A stretch of DNA of 64,000 nucleotides from Saccharothrix longispora (GTDB lineage Bacteria; Actinomycetota; Actinomycetes; Mycobacteriales; Pseudonocardiaceae). The notes below the pieces were generated by a model. The model was not told the DNA's origin. It did not search any database and saw nothing but the letters and a program-made list of their open reading frames with translations. Every line of letters starts with the position of its first letter. Position 1 is the first letter of the stretch. The stretch is taken from NCBI RefSeq assembly GCF_030852425.1, contig NZ_NSDM01000012.1, forward strand, positions 283,519-347,518. The letters run 5' to 3'. A program made the position numbers and the translations under genes. Shown here in pieces: positions 8,832-18,194 of the stretch.

Positions 8832-9378
8832 GCAGCGGTTGCATGGTGGCGATCATCTGCTCGTCGACCCCGCCGGGCTGGGCCATCGCCACCAGGATGC
8901 TGCGGTTGGCGTTCACCGCCAACGTCGCCGTGCACGTCATCTCCTGGCCGCTCAGGTCGCAGTACACCCAGGTGGAGTGCCCCTCGACGACGACCTCGTG
9001 CCCCCGCTCCTGCCGCTGCCGCACCTGCTCGTACTTCTGGTAGAGCGCGGCGACGACCGTGCGGCCGGCGGGCGTGCCGTCGTCCAGGACGTACTGGCAC
9101 GACTCCTGGATCACGTCGTCCTTGCGCGCCGGCTCCTTCCTGAGCGGCCCGATGGCCTTGAGGTCGTCGGCGCTGAGCAGCGAGCACGGCTCGACCCCGA
9201 CGACAGTGCGCGGCCGGGCGATCCTCGGCGCGCCGCCCCCGCCCGCCGGCGTCGTGGTGCCCGCCGTCGACGTCGTGGCGTCGACCTGCGGCAGCGCGTC
9301 GCCGTTGACGGTGTAGCTGCACCCGGCCGTCACGATCAGGGCGAGGGCCAACGCGGGTGCCGAGCGGGAGCTGGTCAC
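8797..9378 (-). CDS. DUF3558-like lipoprotein
   Basis: The 193-aa product begins VTSSRSAPALALALIVTAGC, a short lipoprotein signal with the lipobox Cys at residue 20, followed by a Thr/Gly-rich linker. The mature part has EPCSLLSADDLKAIGP near residue 62, the hallmark of DUF3558 proteins, and later Cys residues (ESCQYV, WVYCDL, MTCTAT) likely to form disulfides. It would sit on the outer face of the membrane. The start at GTG 9378 is chosen to place the hydrophobic stretch at the N-terminus. The 3' end overlaps the convergent MFS gene. Function unknown. Confidence 0.82.
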   Translation of the reverse strand: MTSSRSAPALALALIVTAGCSYTVNGDALPQVDATTSTAGTTTPAGGGGAPRIARPRTVVGVEPCSLLSADDLKAIGPLRKEPARKDDVIQESCQYVLDDGTPAGRTVVAALYQKYEQVRQRQERGHEVVVEGHSTWVYCDLSGQEMTCTATLAVNANRSILVAMAQPGGVDEQMIATMQPLLRAGLNRLPNA

Positions 9379-9457
9379 GTCGGGCAACGGTAGCGGGTGT
9401 GATCTGCGCACGTCCGGCGGTTGGTCGAGCGCCACCCGGGCCGCCTAGGCTCGTGTC

Positions 9458-11413
9458 GTGCCCACTGAAGCGCCCACCAGAACCCAGCGCACCGGCCTGG
9501 TCCCCCTGCTGGCCGTCGGCGCGACGATCGCCGCGCTGATCGCGGCGGGACTGCTGGCGGTCACCGGCGACGACCGGCCGGGGCTGATCGTCGTGCGCGT
9601 GCTGACCGAGTCGGCCGCCGTCGTGACGATCGGGTCGCTGCTGCTCGCGGCGTTCCTCGTGCCGCCGCAGGGCAGCGGGACGCTCGCCGCCGACGGGTAC
9701 GCGGCCCTGCGCACGGCCGGCTGGGCGGCGCTGGCGTGGACGGCGGGCGCGGTGGCGTCGGTGCCGTACACGGTGGCCGACGCGCTGGGCCAGCCCGTGT
9801 CGGTGCTGCTGGAGCCGTCCGTGCTGTTCCGGGTCGCGGGCCTGGTGGAGCAGGCGAAGGCGTGGATGATCACCGCCGTCCTGGTCGCGCTGCTCGCGCT
9901 CGGCTGCCGCCTGGTGCTGTCCTGGGGCTGGACCTCGGCGCTGTTCTTCCTGTCGGTGTTCGCCCTGGTGCCGGTCGCGGTGACGGGGCACTCGTCGGGC
10001 GGCGGCTCGCACGACGTGGCCACGAACAGCCTGCTGTACCACCTGGTCGCGGCGGCGCTGTGGGTCGGCGGCCTGATCGCGCTGCTCGCGCACGGCCGTC
10101 GCGGCGGCGACCACCTGGGCCTGGCCACGTCGCGGTTCTCGAAGCTCGCCCTCGTGTGCTGGATCGTGATGGCCGTCTCCGGCGTGGTCAACGCCTACGT
10201 GCGGCTGCCGCTGGACCAGCTGTTCGGCAGCGACTACGGGCTGCTGGTGCTGGGCAAGACGGTGGCGCTGGTGGTGCTCGGCGTCGTCGGGTACTTCCAG
10301 CGCGAGAGGGGCGTGAAGGAGGTCGTCGCCACGGGCTCCGGGCGGTCGCTGCTGCGGCTCGCCGGCATCGAGGTACTGCTGATGTTCCTCACGCTCGGCC
10401 TGGCGTCGGCGTTGAGCCGCACGCCCCCGCCGGTGGAGGGGAGGGCCCTGCCCAGCTCGGTGGAGCTGAAGATCGGCTACGACCTGTCCGGCTCGCCCAC
10501 GCTGGCCCGCACGCTGTTCGACTGGCGGTTCGACCTGGTCTTCGGCACGGTCTTCCTGGCGCTGGCCGCGGTCTACGTGCTGGGCGTGCTGCGGCTGCGC
10601 AAGCGGGGCGACGCGTGGCCGGTCGGCCGCACGGTGGCGTGGGTCGCGGGCTGCCTGACCGTGGTGTTCGCCACGTCGTCGGGCCTGGGCCGGTACGCGC
10701 CCGCCATGTTCAGCGTGCACATGGAAGCGCACATGCTGCTGTCCATGCTGGCGCCGATCCTGCTGGTGCTGGGCGGTCCGGTGACGCTGGCGCTGCGCGC
10801 GCTGCCGACCGCGGGGAGGGGCAACCCGCCGGGGCCGCGCGAGTGGCTGCTGGCGTTGACGCACTCGCCGGTGGCGAAGCTGCTGACCAACCCGTTCGTG
10901 GCGCTGGCGCTGTTCGTGGGCTCCTTCTACGGCCTGTACTTCTCGGGCCTGTTCGACGCGGCCCTGGACTACCACTGGGCGCACCTGGCGATGAACGCCC
11001 ACTTCATCCTGGTCGGCTACGTCTTCTACTGGCCGGTGATCGGCATCGACCCGTCGCCGAACAGGCTGCCGCCGCTGGGCCGGCTGGGGCTGCTGTTCGC
11101 CTCGATGCCGTTCCACGCGTTCTTCGGCATCGTGCTGATGAGCTCGCAGACGGTGATCGGCGAGGACTTCTACCGCTCGCTGGCCCTGCCGTGGGTGCCG
11201 TCGCTGCTGGAGGACCAGCGGCTGGGCGGCGGCATCGCGTGGGCGGCGGGCGAGGTGCCGCTGGTCGTGGTGATGGTGGCGCTGCTCGTGCAGTGGGCCC
11301 GGTCGGACGGCCGCGAGGCCCGTCGGTCGGACCGGCGGGCGGACGCGGACGGTGACGCGGACCTCGCCGCGTACAACGCGATGCTGCGCAAGATGTCCGG
11401 GAAGAACGACTAG
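9458..11413 (+). CDS. CopD-CtaG fusion: copper resistance / cytochrome c oxidase assembly membrane protein
   Basis: A 651-aa polytopic membrane protein. The N-terminal half contains a CopD-type domain (VPVAVTGHSSGGGSHDVATN, then LLYHLVAAALWVGGLIALL with the conserved His). The C-terminal half is CtaG-like (caa3-type), with MFSVHMEAHMLLSMLAPILLV, HWAHLAMNAHFILVGYVFYWP and a MPFHAFFGIVLMS block, whose His and Met residues suit copper binding. Such fusions are standard in actinobacteria and deliver copper to cytochrome oxidase. A TAGGCT hexamer at 9446-9451 is placed so that transcription would start at the GTG itself, suggesting a leaderless message. Confidence 0.92.
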   Translation: MPTEAPTRTQRTGLVPLLAVGATIAALIAAGLLAVTGDDRPGLIVVRVLTESAAVVTIGSLLLAAFLVPPQGSGTLAADGYAALRTAGWAALAWTAGAVASVPYTVADALGQPVSVLLEPSVLFRVAGLVEQAKAWMITAVLVALLALGCRLVLSWGWTSALFFLSVFALVPVAVTGHSSGGGSHDVATNSLLYHLVAAALWVGGLIALLAHGRRGGDHLGLATSRFSKLALVCWIVMAVSGVVNAYVRLPLDQLFGSDYGLLVLGKTVALVVLGVVGYFQRERGVKEVVATGSGRSLLRLAGIEVLLMFLTLGLASALSRTPPPVEGRALPSSVELKIGYDLSGSPTLARTLFDWRFDLVFGTVFLALAAVYVLGVLRLRKRGDAWPVGRTVAWVAGCLTVVFATSSGLGRYAPAMFSVHMEAHMLLSMLAPILLVLGGPVTLALRALPTAGRGNPPGPREWLLALTHSPVAKLLTNPFVALALFVGSFYGLYFSGLFDAALDYHWAHLAMNAHFILVGYVFYWPVIGIDPSPNRLPPLGRLGLLFASMPFHAFFGIVLMSSQTVIGEDFYRSLALPWVPSLLEDQRLGGGIAWAAGEVPLVVVMVALLVQWARSDGREARRSDRRADADGDADLAAYNAMLRKMSGKND

Positions 11414-11432
11414 AGCGGCCCGCGGGCCGCTC
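11413..11432. terminator. palindromic hairpin after the copD-ctaG fusion
   Basis: A perfect 20-bp palindrome whose half-site is GAGCGGCCCG starts on the stop codon of the fusion gene. It can fold as a GC-only stem with a minimal loop and probably ends that transcript; there is no T-tract. Confidence 0.55.
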
Positions 11433-11442
11433 CTCCGCCGAG

Positions 11443-11470
11443 TTGTCCACAGGCCGCCGAGTTGTCCACA
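11443..11470 (+). promoter_or_regulatory. two DnaA boxes (TTGTCCACA) in a 19-bp direct repeat
   Basis: TTGTCCACA occurs at 11443-11451 and again at 11462-11470. This nonamer is the consensus DnaA box of high-GC actinobacteria. Both copies are on the same strand inside a near-perfect 19-bp direct repeat with CCGAG before the box, and they lie in the promoter region of the SSB paralogue gene. Confidence 0.75.
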
Positions 11471-11546
11471 GTTCGCCGACTCGCCCTGTCGCACCGCCTC
11501 CACCAGCGGCAACCTGGTCTCGTCCGACCACTTCGGAGGAGGAGAC

Positions 11547-12107
11547 ATGGCCTACAACGAATCCCGCGTCACGGTCTGCGGCAACGTGGCGAGCGGCATC
11601 GCCCACAGCAAGGCCCGCACCGGCTACAGCAGGGCGAGCTTCCGGCTGTTCACCGCCGAGCGCCGCTGGGACGGCGAGCAGCGGGCCTGGGTCGACGGCG
11701 ACCAGATGTTCCTGTCGGTCACGTGCTGGCGGGCGCTGGCCGACAACGTGCACGCCTCCCTGGACAAGGGTGATCCGGTGGTGGTCAGCGGCCGGATGAC
11801 GATCAAGGAGGTGGAGTGGGAGGGCAAGCCGCGGCAGGTCCTCGACATCGAGGCCACCTCGGTCGGCCCCAACCTCGCCCTGTGCACGTCGATCACCACG
11901 CGCCCGCGACGGACACCCGGAGTCGTCGGGGCACGGGCCGCGCCGGAGCCGGAGCGGCCGGAACCCGCGCCCGTGGCCGCCGAGGCACCCGCCCTGCCGA
12001 AGGCGCGCAGGTCGGGCGGGGCGGCGGCGGTCCGGGAGGGCGAGCCGGCGCTGGTGCGGGCGGACGACACCGCACGTCCGAAGGAGGTGGCCGAAGCGCC
12101 GCTCTGA
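11547..12107 (+). CDS. single-stranded DNA-binding protein paralogue (SsbB-like)
   Basis: ATG 11547 follows a strong GGAGGAGG site. Residues 1-115 form an OB fold: ESRVTVCGNVASGIAHSK, ARTGYSRASFRLFTAERRW, FLSVTCWRALADNVHASL, DPVVVSGRMTIKEVEW. The tail (about 70 aa) is Pro/Ala/Arg-rich and ends EVAEAPL; the acidic DDxIPF tip with which the housekeeping Ssb recruits partner proteins is absent. In other actinobacteria this gene sits beside ettA and gdh, as here, whereas the essential ssb sits with rpsF/rpsR. It is therefore the secondary SSB, possibly used in development or competence-like processes. Two DnaA boxes lie upstream. Confidence 0.9.
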   Translation: MAYNESRVTVCGNVASGIAHSKARTGYSRASFRLFTAERRWDGEQRAWVDGDQMFLSVTCWRALADNVHASLDKGDPVVVSGRMTIKEVEWEGKPRQVLDIEATSVGPNLALCTSITTRPRRTPGVVGARAAPEPERPEPAPVAAEAPALPKARRSGGAAAVREGEPALVRADDTARPKEVAEAPL

Positions 12108-12424
12108 ACCAATCGGGCCACGAAACCTTCCCAAGACCCGATCGCGGCGGAGAATGCCCGGGCAGTCGTCGCCGTTGCGAGCGTGGAGGAGGGAGGTCGT
12201 GGGTCGGCGCCAGGGGCGTGACCCGCGCGCAGGCATCGGGGGTTGACACCGCTACGAGTTCGCGCATCCGACCGGACGTGCTGGTCGCAGGGTCGCGCCT
12301 GAGCGGCTGAAGGGCCGTGTGACAGGTGTGGGTGACCCACGTTCGCGTTAACTCTGCGTTGTCCCCGCGTCGTTGCCGGCGTCCGAGGTTAGGGCCCGAT
12401 CGGCACCGCTCTACGATCGCGGGC
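12108..12424. other. 317-bp intergenic region before ettA
   Basis: No gene is supported here. It holds a TTGACA hexamer at 12243-12248 with no convincing partner, and a TACGAT hexamer at 12412-12417 positioned seven bases before the ettA ATG. Confidence 0.5.
12412..12417 (+). promoter_or_regulatory. candidate -10 element for a leaderless ettA transcript
   Basis: TACGAT ends eight bases before the ATG at 12425, so initiation at the usual distance would fall on or next to the start codon. No Shine-Dalgarno sequence precedes that ATG, which is consistent with leaderless translation. Confidence 0.5.
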
Positions 12425-14101
<1,677 letters not shown>

Positions 14102-14117
14102 GGGCCGGGTACGACAC

Positions 14118-17100
14118 GTGGCGGCGAGGGGCGAGGCGCAGGCGGACGTCGAGGTGAGCACGCTGGTCGTGCCCGCCTGGCGGCTGCGTTGGCGGGCACC
14201 GGAGCTCGCTCTGGTGCTGGGCGAACGCGCCGTCGCCCTCGCCTCCACCCGGCGCGACGAGGTCGACAGGTTGCGCGCGGAGGCCCTCGTGGTCTTCGCG
14301 AGCAACCGCATGGGCCGCGGCGTGAAGACCGCCGACCGGGCGCTCGACGCCCTGAAGGCGGCCGAGGCCGCGGCCCAGCACGAGACGGCCTGGCGGCTGC
14401 GGGTCGAACTGGCGGACAGCGCCAGGTCGGTCGGCGCGCCGCTGACCGGCTTCGCGGCCGTGCGGCCGGTCCTGGAGGCGGACGGCGTTCCGGCGGGTCT
14501 GCGCGCCGGTGCGCTGGTGCAGGCCGCCGAGTGCCTGGTCTCGGTCGGCAGGGGACCGGCGCTGGGTCGGGCGCTGGACGAGGCGGACCGCCTCTACCAG
14601 GCCGACCCGGTGCTCGACCACGACACGACTTTGCTGCACCGCGGCCTGCTCCGGGCCGTCGCGGCGGGCCGTCACCGCCGCTGGGGCGACCTGGCGGCGG
14701 CTGTCGAGGCGTGCCGGGAGGGCCTGTCCTTCCTGGCGGGTCTCCAGGACCCCGAGTCCGACAACGGCCAGGTGAGCGGCAGGCTCAGCGTCGAGCTGGT
14801 CTGCGCCCTGCTCGACTCGGGCAAGCCGGGCGAGGCGTCCGAGGTCGGCACCCCGCTGCTGGAACGCCCCGTGCGCGCCCCGTCGGCCACCGCCGCGGGT
14901 TGGCTGAGGCTGGCGCTCGCGACCCGCGTCCACCTGCCCGCCGGCCGGGTCGCCCTGGCCCGCGACCTGCTGCGCGACGTGGCCGACAGCGCCGAGCGCC
15001 ACCAGCTCGACACCCTGCTGGCGGAGAGCCTCCTGGCGCTGGCCCACGTCCACGAGGTCGCCGGCAACCTGACCGACGCCCTGACCGACCTGCGGTCCGC
15101 GCACGCCGCCGAACGCAGGCGCGCCCGAGCCGTCTACGCCGTGCGGGCCAGGCTCGCCGCGGAGTTCTCGGGTGTCCACCGCCACCCGGCCGGCGGACTG
15201 CACGACGACCTGATCGCCCTCCTCGACGCGGGCAGCACCGCCACCACCGCACCGCCCGCGGCACCCGCGGACGCGAACCTGACCCCGGAGGCCAGGCAGC
15301 AGCTGCGCCAGTGGCGCCCGGTCCAGGTGCACCGCAACGAGGGCATGCGCGTGAAGCGCTCCCGCCGGGCCGCCGAGGACATGACGGTGGACGGCATCTC
15401 GGCGGCGAGGGCCCACGCCGCCGACCGCTGGCGCCTGGTCCAGCCCTTCGGCACGGACGAGCCCGACCACACCCCGAGCACCAGCGCCCCGGCCGCCGAC
15501 GCCCAGGCCAGGGGAACCCAGACCGCCGGAACCCAGGCCGCCGAGGCTCCGGTCGGCGGCGCTCCGGGCGCCGATGCCTCAGTTGCCCACGCTCCAGGCA
15601 CCGACGCTCCAGGCAGCGGCACCTCGGGCACCGGCGGCTCGCCGGCAGCGCTCCAGGCCAACGCACATCAGGCCAACGCACATCAGGCTGCCGCGCTCCG
15701 GATCGACACGCCTCAGACCGTTGCAGCCCGGACCGGCGCGTTCCCACCCGCCGCGCCGACTGGGGGCGCGCCGACTCCTGCTGGGCCGATCCCTGCCGCG
15801 CAGGCCTCGGCCGAGCAGCCACCCGCGAGCCAGCCACCCACGAGCCAGCCGCCCTTCGGGCAGCAGTTCGCGAGCCGTCCGCCCGGCAACCCGCCGCAGT
15901 TCGGCAACGCACCGCAGGCCGAACAGCCGGGCGGACGACGCCGGGCACCCGACCCACCCCCGCAGCAGCCGACGCAAGGCCGTCCCGAGCACGCCAGAAG
16001 CGGCCAGGCCAAGCCCATCGCACCAACCGCCCTCTCCCAACCCCCCATTCCTCCAGGCGGCTTGGCACAAGGCCCCACCACTCCTCCCGGCGATCGGCTT
16101 CCGGGTCCTCTGCCCGGCATGCCCCTGCCGGTGTTCCCCACCCCGCCCGTTCCGCCGGCCTCGGCTGCCTTCCCCGCGCCGCCCGTCTTCCCGCCCGCGC
16201 CGGACGTGCCCGTCAGCCTCGACCCGTCCGCGATGTCGAGCGCCGAGAGCCGTCCGCGCGTCGAACCGGAATCCGTGGTCGAGAAGACCGCGTTGATCCC
16301 ACGCATCCCGGCTGAGCCCTCGCCGACCTCCGAGCCGGTCGTCGAGGCCGGCCCTCCTGGTGCGGCGGGCGAGGACGGGGAAGGGGGGCGGAGCGTTCCC
16401 GCTGCCGGGTTGATCGCTGCCGCCGGCGCCATGCGCAGCGGGCGGCGGCGTGCTCGGGAGGCTTCCGAGGAGGAGGCCGAGCGGGACGCCGGGGAGTCGA
16501 ACGTGCTCGACAACCTCAAGGCCGCCGGGCTGCTCGACCCGCAGCGTGCCGGTGGGCGGCGTCGGGCTCCCGAAGTCGAAGCCGCCGAAATCGAGGCCGC
16601 GCAGGTTGAAGCAGCACAGGTCGAAGCGCCTGAGGCGCCGGGAACTCCTGGGGCACCGGGAACTCCCGAGGCGGTGCGGGCGGTCGGGACCTCCGAGGGC
16701 GAGACGGTGAAGTGGAAGGTCGAGGCCCCCGCCCGGCTGCGCGCGGACGGGCCTGCCGCCGACGAGCCTGCTGTTGACGAGCCCGCCGTTGACGAGCCCG
16801 CCGCCGATGAGTCGGTTGCCGACGAGCCCGTCGCAGACGAGCCCGTCGTGGACGAACCGGTCCTCGACCCGCCGGTCGGGGACGTCGACATGTTCGGCTC
16901 TCCGACGATGGTGCAGCCCGCCATCCGGGATGATGTCCCGCCTGTCGGACTCGGTGCCGCATTTGCGAAGGGGCCGCTCATCCCCACGGCACGGGTACCC
17001 GACCCGCCGGATTTCCCGGCGTCCGCCGTGGACGCGTTCCCAATGCCGCCGCTCGGCGTCGACCCGCGTCGGGATGACGTCTCGGTGACACCGGTCCCGA

Positions 17101-17999
17101 GCAGTCACGAACCGGTTACCGGAACATTCCTGACGAGTGGTGGAACTCACTCCGCCGCGCCGCAGAATTCGTGGCTCGGCGCGGTCGAGCGTGACGGGGT
17201 TGCGCCCTCCGCAACGCCTGGCGGGCCGGTGGGGGCGGATGCGGTCCTGGAATCCGACCGATCCGTCGACCTCGGACACCATCAGCCGCAGCCGGTGCCG
17301 GTGCCGGTGCCGGTGCCACAGTCGGAGCCAGAGCCGGTGCGCGAGCCGGAGTCGGACCTGGAGCCGAGGTCCGAGCCGGACCCGGAGCCGCTACGGGAGC
17401 CGGAGCCCGTCACGCCGCCCGCGCCGGAGCCCGTCACGCCGCCGTCCGTGCCCGAGCCGAGTCAGGTGCCACCGGTGCCCGAACCCGACCAGGTGCCGCC
17501 GGTGCCGGTCCCGGAGCCCGTGCCCCCGAAGCCGTCGCCCTCCGGGTTCCTGGGCGCGGCCGACGTGGAGGACGAGGGGCCGGAGCAGCCGTTCGTCACG
17601 TCCGTCGTGGTCGGCGGTCGCACGATCGACCTGCCCGCCGTGGTCCAGCCGCCCGTGCTCGAATCGCCCAGTGCCACCCGGGCCGCCCGCGCCGCCCGCC
17701 GCCCCAAGGGCGACCTGACCCTCGCGGAGTTGCTGGCCGAGGCGCTGGTGGCCTACGAGGACGCGCGGCGCGAGGGCGACGGGTTCCCGGATGACGAGAT
17801 GGACGAGGACACCGCGCCGGTCCGGTCCCCGGAGCCCCAACCCCTCCCGGTCGAGCCGCCGCAGGCCGAACGGCCGCCGGTCGGACCTCCGCCGATCGCA
17901 CCGCCCGGGGTCGAGCCCGTCCCGGACAACGAGACGACCGCACCCATCCGCCGCCTGGACGCACCCCGGTTCGACACCTGGACGCTTCCCGAATCTTGA
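14118..17999 (+). CDS. giant TPR-like N-terminal / Pro-Ala-Glu-rich low-complexity protein, 1293 aa
   Basis: Residues 1 to about 360 are helical and TPR-like (repeated pairs such as LALVLGERAVALAS, RALDALKAAEAAAQHETAW, EVAGNLTDALTDLRSAHAAE). A conserved-looking basic block follows (PEARQQLRQWRPVQVHRNEG ... SARAHAADRWRLVQPFG, residues 392-450). The next 700 residues are low complexity: Pro/Gln/Thr-rich, then DEPAVDEPAVDEP-type acidic repeats (16756-16875) and PVPVPVP runs (17292-17320). A last ordered block near residues 1150-1220 reads FVTSVVVGGRTIDLPAVV and LTLAELLAEALVAYEDARR. There is no signal peptide or membrane span. A GTG at 14154 is an alternative start. It may be a scaffold or regulatory adaptor; no function is known to me. 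Confidence 0.8.
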   Translation: MAARGEAQADVEVSTLVVPAWRLRWRAPELALVLGERAVALASTRRDEVDRLRAEALVVFASNRMGRGVKTADRALDALKAAEAAAQHETAWRLRVELADSARSVGAPLTGFAAVRPVLEADGVPAGLRAGALVQAAECLVSVGRGPALGRALDEADRLYQADPVLDHDTTLLHRGLLRAVAAGRHRRWGDLAAAVEACREGLSFLAGLQDPESDNGQVSGRLSVELVCALLDSGKPGEASEVGTPLLERPVRAPSATAAGWLRLALATRVHLPAGRVALARDLLRDVADSAERHQLDTLLAESLLALAHVHEVAGNLTDALTDLRSAHAAERRRARAVYAVRARLAAEFSGVHRHPAGGLHDDLIALLDAGSTATTAPPAAPADANLTPEARQQLRQWRPVQVHRNEGMRVKRSRRAAEDMTVDGISAARAHAADRWRLVQPFGTDEPDHTPSTSAPAADAQARGTQTAGTQAAEAPVGGAPGADASVAHAPGTDAPGSGTSGTGGSPAALQANAHQANAHQAAALRIDTPQTVAARTGAFPPAAPTGGAPTPAGPIPAAQASAEQPPASQPPTSQPPFGQQFASRPPGNPPQFGNAPQAEQPGGRRRAPDPPPQQPTQGRPEHARSGQAKPIAPTALSQPPIPPGGLAQGPTTPPGDRLPGPLPGMPLPVFPTPPVPPASAAFPAPPVFPPAPDVPVSLDPSAMSSAESRPRVEPESVVEKTALIPRIPAEPSPTSEPVVEAGPPGAAGEDGEGGRSVPAAGLIAAAGAMRSGRRRAREASEEEAERDAGESNVLDNLKAAGLLDPQRAGGRRRAPEVEAAEIEAAQVEAAQVEAPEAPGTPGAPGTPEAVRAVGTSEGETVKWKVEAPARLRADGPAADEPAVDEPAVDEPAADESVADEPVADEPVVDEPVLDPPVGDVDMFGSPTMVQPAIRDDVPPVGLGAAFAKGPLIPTARVPDPPDFPASAVDAFPMPPLGVDPRRDDVSVTPVPSSHEPVTGTFLTSGGTHSAAPQNSWLGAVERDGVAPSATPGGPVGADAVLESDRSVDLGHHQPQPVPVPVPVPQSEPEPVREPESDLEPRSEPDPEPLREPEPVTPPAPEPVTPPSVPEPSQVPPVPEPDQVPPVPVPEPVPPKPSPSGFLGAADVEDEGPEQPFVTSVVVGGRTIDLPAVVQPPVLESPSATRAARAARRPKGDLTLAELLAEALVAYEDARREGDGFPDDEMDEDTAPVRSPEPQPLPVEPPQAERPPVGPPPIAPPGVEPVPDNETTAPIRRLDAPRFDTWTLPES

Positions 18000-18194
18000 A
18001 ATGATTTGAGGTTCTAATAAGGTTTCCCGCGGGTAACAAAGTGGGAAATGCACCGGGCTGCGGTAAAATTCTCACTTTCGCGCAAGTGGTTCGATTCAGT
18101 GCGAGGGTTGCGGGTAACGGGTTCGCGCGCGTCTGGTTAAGTGGTGCGCGGACCCGGTACACAGAGGTACCGGATAGCGTGGAGTCGCCTGAAC

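Noticed and set aside
8651..11548. A 965-codon minus-strand frame
   Set aside because: Antisense to copD-ctaG and in a shifted frame of the lipoprotein gene; low-complexity Arg/Gln/His content.
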